Origin: Carassius auratus
Lineage: Eukaryota > Chordata > Actinopteri > Cypriniformes > Cyprinidae
Length of the DNA stretch: 64,000 bases
Assembly (NCBI RefSeq): GCF_003368295.1
Contig: NC_039263.1
Coordinates: 16,886,213 to 16,950,212, forward strand
Direction of reading: 5' to 3'
Shown here: positions 48,201 to 62,300 of the stretch, in pieces
Layout: each line of letters opens with the position of its first letter
Position numbering within the stretch: the stretch's first letter is position 1
Translations under genes and position numbers: made by a program
Notes under the pieces: model-generated
What the model was told of the DNA's origin: nothing
The model's database searches: none
Seen by the model: the letters and a program-made list of their open reading frames with translations, nothing else

Positions 48201-51200
48201 ACTTCCTTCCCACTGAGCCTTAATTAGCCAAGATATCTCCATTCAAAATGATATCTTCCGCTCCACTCCACTGCCAGATACAAGCAACTTCTGTATGGAT
48301 GGCAATGGTGTGACGCACTTTCACCCGCTCTCCATTACAAGTGAACCACTTTTCATTTTGTAATTATATGTTTGCCTCAGTGGCCATCACGCTCTGAGCC
48401 CTGGATGCTGTAACAGATGGCCTTGCGCCCTCAATTTATTGCTTGCTGTTTTCCACACACTTCACCTCTCTGGGGATTTTAGATTATACAGGACACATCA
48501 TTCATAAAATATTGATTTAGTTGTTGTGTTTTTTTTTCTTTCTGTGTTCCCTTGCAAAAACCAAGCACATGGAACCATTGTATAGAATAAGGTTGTCACC
48601 AGAGCAATATTTCAGTAGTCGATACAAATACAAGTGATTTTCTCAAGGTACCAATTTTGAGACCACAGCAAAGTTCAATAGCAATTTTGAAACGGCACTG
48701 CTTTTACATAATTGCTTAAACTGCAATTATGGAAAAACGTTGCTTTAGTTAGTCAACTAAAAAAAAGTATGGTGGCTCAGCAGTGCACCACACAATGAAA
48801 TCTCCACAACACAATGGAAACAAGCCACGACATAACAAAATTAGAACAACGCAATGCAAATAGAAACAAGCTGCAACACAAAAGATGTAGCGCAACACAA
48901 TGGAAACAAGCCTCAACACAACAGAAACTAGTCGCAACACAACCAAGTTGCAACAAAACAAAATTAGCACAACACAATGGAAACAATCCACAATATAGCA
49001 AAATTAGCACAACACATAGAAATGTGTCATTTGCGTTGTGTTGTGTGGATTTTTTTTATGTAGATATTGTTGTGTTGTGCACTACTGGGCCACTGTATTA
49101 AAGTTTTAATAAGGTAAATTAAAATGCCAAGTAAACATTGCTTCAGGTAAATGTTTTTTTTTTTTTTACATTTCACATAATTCACTATTTTTTATTGTAA
49201 GAAATTTTATGAAATTTCTAAGAAATTATTGTTCTCTGTTTACACTGTTTTTTTTTATTTCACTTAAATTTTTTTTTTTTTTTTTTGCATTTTAACAATG
49301 ACATTTTTTTTACAGTTCTATACAATTTACATAATTTTGTTCTTTCTATTTAGATTTCCGCGTATTTGACCATAAAGTAGAACAGAATCGTAATGTGCTG
49401 TGTTTGGTTATTTTCACATCTATTATGTATAACAGCATGAACCTAGAGGCTTCTGCCATCTCCAACATCTATCCTAATGACAGATCTCATCTCAGCCTTT
49501 GCCACGCAGACCGACATCTCTCTCAGCACCCTGCAAATTACCCCACATTCATCTTTCCCATGTATTGCTGTTGTTAGTGTTTTGATGCTGACCAATTTCA
49601 GTAGCTTCAAAGTTGTACCAACAATGATATATTGAAAGCTCGTCTCCAGTCCCATGCTGTGAAATTAGGGCTTCCTGTTTTCTTATTTGAAGGGCTGTCT
49701 CATCACGAGCAGAGATTTCTTTTTCGCTGCTAAATATATGCAGTGCTGTGTGCTCGCTGTGCTACACTGAATCAAGATCACTGCAAAACGGTCAGGTTTT
49801 TTTGCAAATGTGAAAGCCTTTTTCTCATGTCAGTCAGATCTAACTAGTCAGCTGTCTAGAGGTCATTCTATTAGGACTCTTTTAAGAAAGCTTTAATGCT
49901 GTATTGTCTATTCTCAAAACATTTGTGCTTATATAATTATATATATATAATTTTTTGCTTTTGTTGAGTGTACTGCGAACCATATAAAATAAGGCTTTCT
50001 TTTAAAACTGTACTCTTTATTTGTTTTTGGTATTTTTACTACTCTGCTTACTGTGTGCAGATTTCTTCAGAGTATTCTATTTTCAGTTTTTCCACAATGA
50101 CTTCTTGTTGCGTAGGAGGTAAAGGTCTTGACAGTTCTGTTCTTTAATTTATTGCAGATTAAATAGGTCTCTCAAGGCAGCAGTCGTCAAACATGTGGAA
50201 AGATTTACTGCCACAATCCTCTCTCAAGTATCTCTTATGATGTATTGCTCATTTATAATTGTAAGCTTTCAGCAGATTAAAAGTTATTTTAAATTAAATA
50301 CATTTTTGTTAGTGTTGTTAGTTGTAAGTGGCTTGCTTGTTAATTTTTTTTATTTTTTATAAAAAAAGCATTTACTTTAGGAATATTTTTTTATATAAGA
50401 CGTTAATGTGCCGGCATGCTGAATTTAAAGGGACAGTTCACTCCAAAATTTGAATTGTGATTATATATCCTAATATTGGTAATGATGTTGGTATTTATAA
50501 TGTACATCAGAAATGTACATCATCTAGCACGGCATTTTACGCTCCTCTGTCATATTTTCTGGCTGGCCGTGTTGTCTCAGCATTCCATGGCAGCTGCGAC
50601 CCTGGAGGAGCTCCTGCTCAGCGAAGCGTTAGCGTGTTAAATGTACCCTCTTGAACTGCTTTGTATTCAGGTTGGGCCTCTGCCTGCCTTTCTCTTGTAA
50701 GCATGTGAGGAACCAGGCACGTGGTTGGCGCTTCTCATATTGCAATTTGCTACAACCTGTGAGGATTTAGAGGATGAAAAGTGACTGTCCTGTGGATCAA
50801 CGTCTCGAGGATGGAATAGGTGACCACCGGTCTTACTATACACCCCTTACAGACTAGATTTAAGCAAAAATTCAGTTGAAACTTGATCTCTGTTCAGTAA
50901 TCATCTATCATTTTATCTATCGATTTAGCTATTGTTCTGTTATGCATCATTCTGTTGTTTTTTGTTTTTCTTTCTTTTTATTAGACACTTAGATAATTAA
51001 ATATTTGCATTGTCCTGAATGTATGCATTCAAAATCAATTTGCAATACTATGTCCTGTTTGCCATCACAATTCAAATTAAATTCATGAATTGAACTGAAA
51101 ATTAAACGGTGTTCTCAATTTATTTCTAAATGTTGCAAAACATCCCGCGTGTCACATACAGTTTTGTTAGTTAATTTGCATTATACTCATGAAGTTTCAT

Positions 51201-53268
51201 GTACAACACAATCTGGTATATACTTTTTTGTGAATCCAGAGTCCTGCATGCTGAAAAAAAGCTCCCTGAGATTGCTGACAGCAGATTCAGGATTCAGTTG
51301 CTGATGGATTGACCAGTGGCACTGATTCCTGTCGTGCTGCTGCTCTCCACAAACCAAAGTCTAGATTTGCATGCACTAGAAGTCAGACCAGTAACGGGGA
51401 CAGTGTGGGCTTTCTCCAGAGGGGGCTGGTGGTGGGTCAGGCATGGAGGCACACCTCAACCCCCTCCAGGGAGACTTATATTCTCCTAAACACTTCCAGA
51501 AGTTAGCAATGCTGTCGACCATCCAGGGTGACTTGAGGGCGCAGTATGGCTGGTTTCTTGTGGCTCTTTTAAAGGGCTCATTTACTGGGCTGTGAAGAGG
51601 GTTAAGTCACTTAGGGCGACAGTGGTTTGGCCCGGGAGACAGAGAGGGAGTGCCGATGTGTGAAATGAAGGAGTGCTTCGCAGTAGTTGTAGCTGTCTGA
51701 ACGATGGAAAAAGCAGAGTCATTAGTCTCCTGTCTGGAGAAGAGGTTGTCAGTGAAGACAGAGACACTGCTCATCATGATACCTTTAATGCCACACTAAA
51801 AGCTAAGCTCCATCTTTGCTGAAAAAGTCATCTTTGCGGTGACACTTTTTCATGGCAAGGACACTATGAGTGGACATGCTTTTCATCAAAATGTGAGAAC
51901 ATTCACACAGTTTGCAGGATGACTGTGAAAATAAAATTGAAAAATCACAACCCCGTGGCACAATTTTAAAGTGAATTTTTGCTCTAATTTGTTCTAATTG
52001 ATTAAGGCTAGGTTTTAGGAGGTAGCGCTTTTGCACATTCTGTCAGTTCAGACTCTGTTAAATGTAGCTTTCACACTTGATGCATTTGCTCAGTCAGGAC
52101 AATCTGAATTTGCATCTCTTTCTTATGTTTACACTGTGTTGTTGTTCAAAAGTATGCTTTTGTAATCAACCCGAGTACCTCTAAAAGCTTATTGCTCCAA
52201 AAATAAACAATTTGCAATTCACTTCTTTATTTTCATTCATAGTAGCCACAACACAAAAGTAGCTCACACTGATTTTCCAACCCCCTTTTTTTTGTAGTTT
52301 TTAAGAACTAAAAAGCTGGATTTTCGTAAAAGTGAAGATAGGTTGAGGCCCAATCCCAATTCTATTTTATACCCCTTCCCCTACCCCTCCGCCCACCCCT
52401 TCCCCTTGTCCCTTGAAACAGAGTGTCAAGGGGTAGAGTAGAAAATAGTCCCCTTAGGATTGGGACACCACTACTATGCCGTCACACGTCATCATTCCTC
52501 GTCTAGTTCTTACAATACACACATAAACTGGTGTGCTGGTGTGCATTAGAGCATTTAATTATCGTTCTCGGAAATCGTGCAGCTCACACATCCAGGAGAA
52601 TATAAACTTGTCAACCATGCCCCACGACTTTTATTAAATACAGTTTAAATACTGAATCGCTACATTATATTTTCCAGCGACGAGAGGATACAATCGCTGT
52701 TTTTAAGTAAACTCACTCTAAACAGATAAACGCAGAGACGCGAATACACGCAACTTCCATTTCTCTTTCTCTCTCGGTTTAGCGATTTCTAATTATTGGG
52801 GGGATTAGCCCCCATCAATGTCTACGGCAGTTATCGCCCTGATCAGACATATGCTGTGGCATTATCATGCAGTCTGTAATGATATGACGTTGGCAAATAT
52901 TAGCGATTTTTTTTGCAAACATTTCTTTGAGTAACACGTCCGTCCTAGGCAACATCGCGTTCATAATCACAAATGAATTGCCTGCAGTAATGAACGTGAT
53001 ATTGTGTAGCTTTTCAGTGAACTACACCGCTGTATATTAAATGCCACTCCACCTGAAAGCACGTGATGGAGATTTAATACTAATCACATAACAGGCTTTA
53101 CTGATGTGATGTGCATGATGTTTAAATATTTTATCGGAATCAGTGTAAAATCAAAGCAGAAACGAATGACTTGCCCTGACTCTTTTTCTTGAAGTGGAAA
53201 ATAATTTATCAGTGGCATGCTAGCTTTAGACAATGTCTCCGAACACTGATTGAAAGCCATACTTGTGA

Positions 53269-53329
<61 letters not shown>

Positions 53330-56300
53330 GGAAGCGTACTCCAGAGTGTGAGATTTGCCACGGTCTGGGTTTAAAAATGATGGAGCTCTCTGAAGTGCAG
53401 GACGTTAACACAGCACACTGGAGCACATTATCAAGATGCCTTCTACTGGGGCTCAGGGAAAAACAATCACTTACCGTACACCTACCGCAGATCCCATCAA
53501 TCATGTCACAGTTGTTCCATGGTGAACAATTGACTTTTTCATTTTCTCTGTGTTTTTACTTTTTCTCACTGCTGCTTTTTTCTCAGATTAGTTTTGAGCT
53601 GGGCTCTGTTGTATGTTAAATATACACTGTAGTCAGTTCCACTTAACCTGTCTGAACTTTTAACCATGACACTAAACTTGTGCAGTTAGCTTGTTCCCTT
53701 CCTTAGTTGTGCAGTTGTTATTTTGTATTTATCTGATCTTCTTTCCCCAAGAGACGCATAAGATTCCACTCCACTTTCTTTTAGAGAATTTGCTAATTGG
53801 CATTAAATGGCTACAAACATAAAAACTTTCATCATTTACTTACCCTCAGGGTTTTCCAAACTTGACTGATTTTCTTCTGTGGAACGAAAACATTTAGAAA
53901 AATATCTCTTATTTTTTTTAACTGAAAATCAGTGTAGCCCAGTGTAATTTTCGGACAGCACAGACTTCGAGTGTATGGTCGAAAAACACTGAAAATTTTG
54001 TGAAATATTTTATTTCATGTGTAGAAAGAAAGAAGAAAGAAAATCATCAAGGTTTGTAATGACTCCTTTTCCTTTTCATATTTTCTTTTTGTTTTTAACA
54101 AGCATTATTTTATAACCAGATGTTTTTTTAGCTAAAACACACAACAAATACCTTAAAGAAGGCATGATGAAGACATTCTCATCCATGTCAGGACATTAGA
54201 AGCCATTGTTCTGATTACTGCCCCATCATTACTCTGGGTGGGATTGTTAAACAGAGCTGTTTATATGGTGTGATAACATTCGCTTTAACATATTCCAGGC
54301 TTTAGCTTAAAGATTATGTGTACTAGAGGAATGATGTAGGAAGAGGCCTGGGAGGGAATTAGCACAGAACGATTTGCTTTGCACCAAAGTCTTAGTGCTC
54401 TGGATCTAGTACTCTACAAGACAGCTCTCTAGCTCTGTGGTTGGTTGGATTATTCTAAGATATAGTGTATGCACAGATTTCTCGATAGTGTTGTCTTCAC
54501 TTCACTGTTTTTACTTCAGGTGAAGCTTGCAGTCAGCTGAAGTGCTTTTTAGTTTTTTCCCCATTTAGACTGTAAAATGAACAAGGCAGAATGTGCCTTG
54601 CCATCTTTGATAAAGCAAGTTGAGACAGCCTCGCTGCACAGGCTGAGATAAAACAAGCGGCGTGCTATCTGTGCAGCGGTTGCCGGTGAGAATATGTTAA
54701 TTCAGACAACTTTTTTGGTTTCATTTCCATGTTTCTGAAGATTAACAAATATTTTGTCTATCCAAGCGTCTGTTCCTGGTCCTCATTGCACAATGATGCG
54801 CCCCCGTAGAAACGTAGGTGGATGGAAGAAACGGAGCAGCTGCGTATGTGGAGCGCTTGTAGTGTTTCCCGTCTGCCATTATCTCTTTCCTCTCTCTCGT
54901 TCTCTCAAACACACAGGCTTTATTGCAGTTAATTATTGCATGTGACTATTTGTTTCTGCTTTTCAGCAATAGACTCCTGGGACAACTTGAGCTCGTGACA
55001 GTACATGATTCAAAATAGCATCCCGCTGGACGCTCTGGTCATTAACTCCTTCAGTGCTCTGCTGGGACTGTCTTTAATAGGGTGTGAGTGTTGTGATTAG
55101 GACGGAGGAACCAGGCGTCGTCCCCCTTTGGGATTTGAGCTCCTTTATGCAGAGCCCAGTATGCAGTAAGAAGCCCCTATAGGAGTTGGCGAGCTGTATT
55201 TTGTCCGTTTTCCAGGCCTGGTCGAGGGGCTAATGTCTTATTGATCCTCTCAGCATGTAACTGGCATTAGTGTGCTCGGTAGACCCTTCCTGCTGTTTGC
55301 TTGCAGCTAGTATATTCCTCTCTTTGGACCTGGTGTTTACTTTAGCGTTTCACAGGGACGAAAGAGACTTCTGTACACTCTCATGTGTAAATCTGCACTA
55401 ACGGAGTTAAACTATGGGGTTACTTAGCCAAGCAACATTGTTTTCAAAGGCTCCGTCCACGCAGATTTCACGCTAGTTATAGCATGTACCGCAGTCATGG
55501 CAACAGCTGTGGAGAAGCACTCACCGTCGGCATGGTTACAGGTCACCATTCCTCCATGGCAACACAAGGAAAAGATGTGGACGGATATTATTATTCTTAG
55601 GAAAAACAAGGAGTTTTTGTTGTTTTCTAGGCACGTAAAATTCTGTTATATTAATACAGTTAAATTATATATCAAGATATGTGATAGTGACTGAGATTAG
55701 AGGGGGGAAGTCTCTAATACTTACCAAGGATGCTTTTATTTAAATGAAAATACAGGAAAAACAGTAATATTGGATATATGATTACATTTTTCTTATATAT
55801 TTGAAAATGTAATTTATTCTTATGATTTCAAAGCTGATTGTCAGCTTTCACATGGTCCTTCTGAAACCATTCTAATATGTTGATTGGTAGCCAAAGAAAT
55901 GGTTTTATATTTGAGAATGTTTTTTTTATTTTATTAAACTCTTTTTATTTAAAACTTTATAACTCCTTTTAGGTAGGACTGGGCAATATGGCAAAAAAAA
56001 AATCAGAACATTTGACAGATTTTCGAATTTTAAGATTTTTAATTGGTCAACTTGAAAATGTTACTAAAACATGATTCAAGTAACTCTTTTTGTTTTGTTT
56101 TGTTATAAACCCTCTAGTTAAAGGGATACTCCACCCCAAAATTAGAATTTGGTCATTAATCACATACTACCATGTCATTCCAAACCAGTAAAAGCTTTGT
56201 TCGTCCTTGGAACACAATTGAAGATATTTTTGGATGGAAACCTGGAGGCTTGTTACTGTTCCATTGACAGCCTAGTAAATTGCACCGTCAAGGTCCAGAA

Positions 56301-59300
56301 AAGTATGAAAGACATTGTCAGAATAGTCTATCTGCCATCAGTGGAGGTAAGTGATTAATGACAAATTTCATTTTGGGGTGGAGTAACCCTTTAAAGAGGA
56401 TTATTTGACAATAGACAAGTTTATACATTTATGCATATGCATTATACATTTATACATTATTAGGCATTTACAATCTCTTTCTTTTCCAGAAATTTCTTTG
56501 TTGTTTGCTTGTTTGCTCAAAAGTTCACACTGTTTCTCTCCTTATCACAAACCCTCACAATGTGTGTAATGGTGAAAAATTTGCACAAAAGAACAAAACA
56601 ATTGAGTTTCTCAATGTTGTTGCAGGCGGTACCGACAGTGTGCAGGGATTTGTCTTATTGGTAGCCTATATTTGAATGGGCAGAATAAACCAAACACTTT
56701 TTCATTTGAATGACCTGCACTGCACTGCTTCAGGGTCTGCTGGCAAAAGGTCAACGCTGCCACATAGCTTCACTGTTGCTTTCTGTTTGAAGCCATCTGA
56801 ATCGTCACAGATCTTCACTTTAGTTCACCTGTCTGCTGTTTCTGCCAGCACCAGAAAGACATTATGTGACAGAGCCATATGCACAGAGGGTATTCTGAGT
56901 TTCATTATTTGTAAATTCCCTTAAAACAAAGCAAAAGCTTATTTTAGCATTTTAAATAGTGTCATAGTGTTGCAATCTGGAGTATGTAGGGGTGATATTT
57001 CCAGCTGTACATCTTTAGGCAACACATTCATCTTAAATGATTCAATAAGAACAGCTCTCGAGTGAGACGACAATTCTGCTGGTGTGTCGGGCTCTTAAAG
57101 AAATTGATGGAAGATCTGTGCAAGAAACAGATTTAATAGCCTACGGTTAAACGGTTTTGTCTTCTACTTTTTGTTTTGCATAGAGCACAAGAGAACATGT
57201 GTGCTCTCTGCAGGATATGTCTTTCCTGTTAGTCCTGTTTGCTTTGGGTAGGGCAGACAGATTGGCAGGAGGGGCAAAAGTGATTGAGTGTAGCCATGGC
57301 TACTGTATGACTGTGTTGCCATGGTGACATCCAGCCTCCTGACTCGTTACATATGCAAGATTCAGGTTGTTCAGAAAATCCTCAGATGAATGTTTTACAC
57401 AAGGTAAAATTAACTAGGTGTTCCCCAAGGGTCAGTTTTGGGCAATATTATATTTACTGTTACTTTTAAATGTAATGCTCTTTAGGAAGTAGTTAAAATG
57501 TTGATATGATGACAGATTAAATCATTTCAGTCTGAGCATGACCTTGATGCTGTTATAGAACTGTGGTGCCACATGAGATTGAGAATATAATCTTTCGTAG
57601 AAAACAAACTGGGTTTTGTTTAGATTGATTCAGCAAGTAATCCCCATTTAAACCTTTGTGGTATATAAAAAAAATGAGTGAGTCTTCATATTTATTATTT
57701 AAAATGGTTCAAATTTTCATTCATGGTGTTAGGGAAATAGTCTTATTCATTGCAGCTTAAAATGAATTAGTTTACACTTAATGCTTTGGTTAACAGATGG
57801 TAAGCATGCAGTTTTTGTAATGGTCATCTACAAGGAATAGAAACACCAGCTTGCATGTACTTTGAACATTAATATTAATAAAGTTGGAAACAAAAAGTTT
57901 TATTTATATTTACTTCATTTAATGCAAACTAATTGGCTTTTTTTCTCACCCCCCCCCCCCCCCCCCCCCCTTTAAGAATTAAATGTTTTTGGAACTTGTA
58001 ATACCAATTCACTGGACAATCGAGATGCATCAGCAGACCAAAGTGCTCTGCCACAGGATGAATCACGTAAACCAGCATCACATGTGTGATCTTGGTCACA
58101 GCTGCCTGAAATGAGTTTTGGTTGAATGCCACTGAATCAGTACCAACTCTTCTGTCAAGTCAGCTCTAACTCCCTGGAGAGTAAAAAGAATGATAGACTG
58201 CTTGCTCTGTTCGCGTATCCACTTTGTGTTGAAATCATGTCATTTCAGTCTCTGTCACAATACAGTGCTGCCAATGTGGTGCTGCACATTGTACATTGTG
58301 CTTCTACCGATGTCCCACGTAAAGTTAGAGGACAAAAGACAAGAAATTGTTACAGGGTGTGCCAGAATTACACAATGCTATCATTATGTCATTATTTGCT
58401 TTTGTTTTTTTGTTTTTTTGTTTTGCTCTCTTTTGTTTTGATTCGTCATTCTGGCAACATTGTCTATCAGTCGACATCACCGAAAATGCTGGTAAGTGTT
58501 TTTTTTTTTTTTTTTTTCTTTTCCTGAGCTTGATTGAACTAACTTTAATTTGTTGGATTCATTTATTTTGTATTTTTTATTTTAATTTGTTGGATTTTCA
58601 CAATGTGGCTGTTTTGGTTCTTTGTTCATAAACTGCGTCTTTGTGAATGCAGTGGATTGGAGTGAAGGTGTTAGAGTGTGAAAACTCTGTCCTAAAGAGG
58701 ATGCCTAGTGCACCACCTGCTTGATAAGTGAGCTTAAATATACCTCCTCTACGACTACAGCTTTTCACCCCACCATTCACATATTCACTCAGTTTGTTTC
58801 TTGTCTTTTACAACTTCAAACACCCTGGTGTGCATGCCAACGAAAGCTCGTCACTGCGTATTGTTATCATTATTTTGCAATTGAAGTGCACAATTCAAAG
58901 TTTTCCAATTTCATCTAGATTGATTTCTCATTGCTTTGTGCATTTTCAGCTGTATGTTGAATGATCCGTGCTTACCGCAGGAGGCTGTGCGGGAACCCAT
59001 GGAGTTTGCACATTGTGCTTTGCTCGCATCAATACATTGCTGTAATGGTTTATGACCATGTTGCTTGTCGCATTTCATTGTAGACTTTTATGGGGATTTA
59101 ATTTTGTTTGTGCCACCTGACCTCAGTTTGTTTGATTGTTTTCGACTGGCTTGTCGATTTTCTTTTTTGTTTGTGTTTTGTTCTTGAATGCAGAATGCGT
59201 GACTTGCATTACTTGATGTCTGAAAGTTAAAAATTTGATTAGCTTCTCATTTGAACTGTTCAATATTTATGCCGTCAGACTTCCTTTTAATTTTAAATTC

Positions 59301-62300
59301 TCTTCTTGTTTCATTTTTGTTGGCTTGAAACAAATATCAGCTGCTGTCTTTAATTAGCTCTTGTAACAAATACCGTTTGCCAAAAAATTATCAGAAAACG
59401 GGTGATGTGAGTTTTTGCAGTGATCATGCCATGCTGAGGGAACTGTTGTTATACCCCACTGTGTGCTGCTGTAAACAGATACATGGTGTTAATTACCTTT
59501 ATTTTTGTTATTTTGTATTTTAATACTTAAACACTATATCATTCTCAGTAAGACAGTAAGACTTGTGCAGGGTTGGATTGTCAGGTGGCTTTACAAGCGT
59601 CAGAGCTGCAATGAAGTGTGACTTCCTTATGGCAAAATTCAGTCATGAGCCTCACTTTTCTAGAGGTGAGGAACACCGGTATTGGTTTTTCCTCACGTGT
59701 TCGACAAACCAAGACCTCCCTTGGTCACTAGGCAGCCCGATTTTAGAAAAAAGGCTACGCTAATATTTTTTCAAGAGATATAAAGAAGAGAAAGGTGGGT
59801 TTTGGTACTGTTTTACAGAGGGGTGCTTTGTCATCATGGCTTTGTTGGATCTGTGTACATAACTGTTAAAAGGTTTGAGGTCAGTAATATTTTTTTTTTT
59901 TCTTTTTTTTTTTACTTCAATAGAATGATATTCACTTATGGTCACCAAGGCTGCATTTATTTGATCATATTTATAATTAACAGTAATATTGTGAAATATT
60001 ATTGCAATATGAAATAAATACATTGTGTTTTAATATGTTTAAAATGTAATTTATTCCTAAATAAATACATAGGCCTACGAATCTTACCGACCCAAACTTT
60101 TGAACAATATAGTTCATCTTTCAGTTTTGTCATAACTGTGGTTCCTCTTGTCTTTCTTGTAGTCTACTCCATTGCACCTGGCAGCCGGATACAACCGAGT
60201 CCGAATCGTTCAGCTTCTCCTGCAACATGGCGCTGACGTTCACGCTAAAGATAAAGGGTGTGTCTGCTTATGTCTCCTTTTTTCCCCTACTTTCCTGTCT
60301 CTATCAACTATTTGTTTCACTCTGGTAAAATCTTTTTAATTAACCTTCCTCTGTCCATATATTACTTAAAGGAAAAGCACATTTTGGGCGTAAATGATTT
60401 AGTTTGTGCGTGTTTTGTTCTTGCAATTCCTAGTGGTCTTGTTCCTCTACACAACGCCTGCTCATATGGACACTACGAAGTCACAGAGCTACTGCTAAAG
60501 GTAAGGACAAAAACCTGAATGGGTGTGCGTGAATAATTTAGTGTAATCTGTGTGGAAGACAAACAACAGTGTTTCCAGTTAAGCAGCTTGTTTTAACCCG
60601 GCACAATGCAATGAAGCATTGATTCAAAATCCTGCTCCACTTATTATATATTTAAACGTTTCCATGCTATGCAGTGTTTTAGGCATCACTGTGGAGAGAA
60701 TGATTACGCAGATATTTTTGAATTTATAGACCATTATAGATTTTTTTATTTTTTTAGTGACAAATTTAGTGCATGTCCTGCATACAGCTTCAGTCTACAT
60801 GTCCTGTCAGAGTTCATTCTGTTTCAGTGCAAACACAATATAAAGTTCCATAGAGTATGGCCTTTAAGCCCAGTTTCCTTTATTTACAAAGCTGTAATAT
60901 GGAACACTATGCTCATGGTGTGTTCTCCCATGCTCAGTGTGTCAACAGAGCCCTGTGGAGTGGCCAATCTGTCTCTACAACAATATTTGGAGTTTGATAC
61001 GCAGCAGAACAGAGAATTCTCAGCCTCAGGAGAGCTTATCACAATATCAGTAGTTCCCGGATCTCCTTATGCCCCCTCAATCATTATATTCGATTAAATG
61101 TGCTGTGCAATGATCAGAAAGACAATTAAGAATCCTCTTATCGTACACGGATGCATTGTGAACACCTGACGTTATCTTGATGTTCCTGAGTTCCTCAGGA
61201 GCTTTCGTTTCACTCCTCTTACTTGCAGCTCAAAAGAATCTCTCTCTGTTTTAAAAGGATCATTCACCCAAAAGAGATTTTCTCATTCACCCTCATGTCA
61301 TGAAACACAAAAGGAGAAATTTAGCAGAATGTTTTCCACAATGAAAGTGGATGGTGACCAGGTTCTGTAAAGCTTCAAGTCCTTTGAAACCATCCATTAG
61401 ATCCTTTTGAGGAAAAGCTTGAATTTGACTGAAAATCCTCTAAAATCTTGTTCACCAAACATGTCACACAATATCATGTTTTAATGTTTTAAATATTTTA
61501 TTTAGCATTTGATGCTAGATAGCAAATCTAAAGAGTAAAGAAAAAAGAGTTTTGTTCTGTTTACCCTTTGCCTCTGAGTGCAAGTTGATGTCTCCGTTTT
61601 GGAAAACTGCCATTTTCTAAAAACGTGTTCGATATTCTTTTCCCTCAGTGCTATTAACTCAGCTTCTGGGGCATAGCAGACTCCCTTAATAGATAGAAAT
61701 TCTTAATCTATGCTAAAACTGCTCTTACTGCTCAAGCGGAACCGCATAATGTTCTCGATGTATTTGAAAATGAATCTGAGCCGTCAGACTTGGCACCATC
61801 CTTTCCGTGTGATCTCACCCTGAATGTTTTTCTGTAGCATGGGGCGTGCGTTAATGCCATGGACCTCTGGCAGTTCACCCCTTTGCATGAGGCTGCCTCC
61901 AAGAATCGCGTGGAGGTGTGTTCCCTGCTGCTGAGTCACGGAGCCGATCCCACACTGGTCAACTGCCATGGGAAGAGCGCGGTGGACATGGCCCCGACCC
62001 CAGAACTCAAAGAGAGGCTCACATGTGAGTTTATATAGCATATATTGCCTTATAAAACAGCCGTGTTCCTTATTGCTTAAGGGTGAATTAAAAACAACAT
62101 GGGATCTTTCATTATTGCTCAACAATCAAAGCTTACAAAACTCATCCTGCTTGTTCACCGTCCAAGTGCAAGTGAGCTAGACATGACTTAGCTCTGATTG
62201 TTCCTGCAACATTCTCACTGGCAACGAGACCGACACATCAAGGTTTAGAGAAAGACAACCTTAAACATACAATATTCTCATTCTGCATTATTCAAGCGCA

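Larger units (their letters stand above)
44024..60162. other. Large tnks intron (16.1 kb)
   Basis: No exon recognised. Contains repeats at 47397-47559, 48770-49095, 50427-50475, 52348-52467, 53822-54055, 55745-55930, 56122-56390 and 59870-60110, plus microsatellites. Stretches 44024-47396, 47560-48769, 49100-50426, 50476-52347, 52468-53265, 54056-55744, 56391-57940 and 57971-59869 show nothing I can name. Confidence 0.65.

Noticed and set aside
48749..49101. Repetitive Cys/Leu- or Gln/Asn/Thr-rich frames, possible CRISPR-like spacing
   Set aside because: The repeats are contiguous, decayed minisatellite units inside a MITE, with no unique spacers.
60669..61097. 142-codon frame in a tnks intron
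   Set aside because: No ankyrin or other motif; flanking exons join in phase without it.
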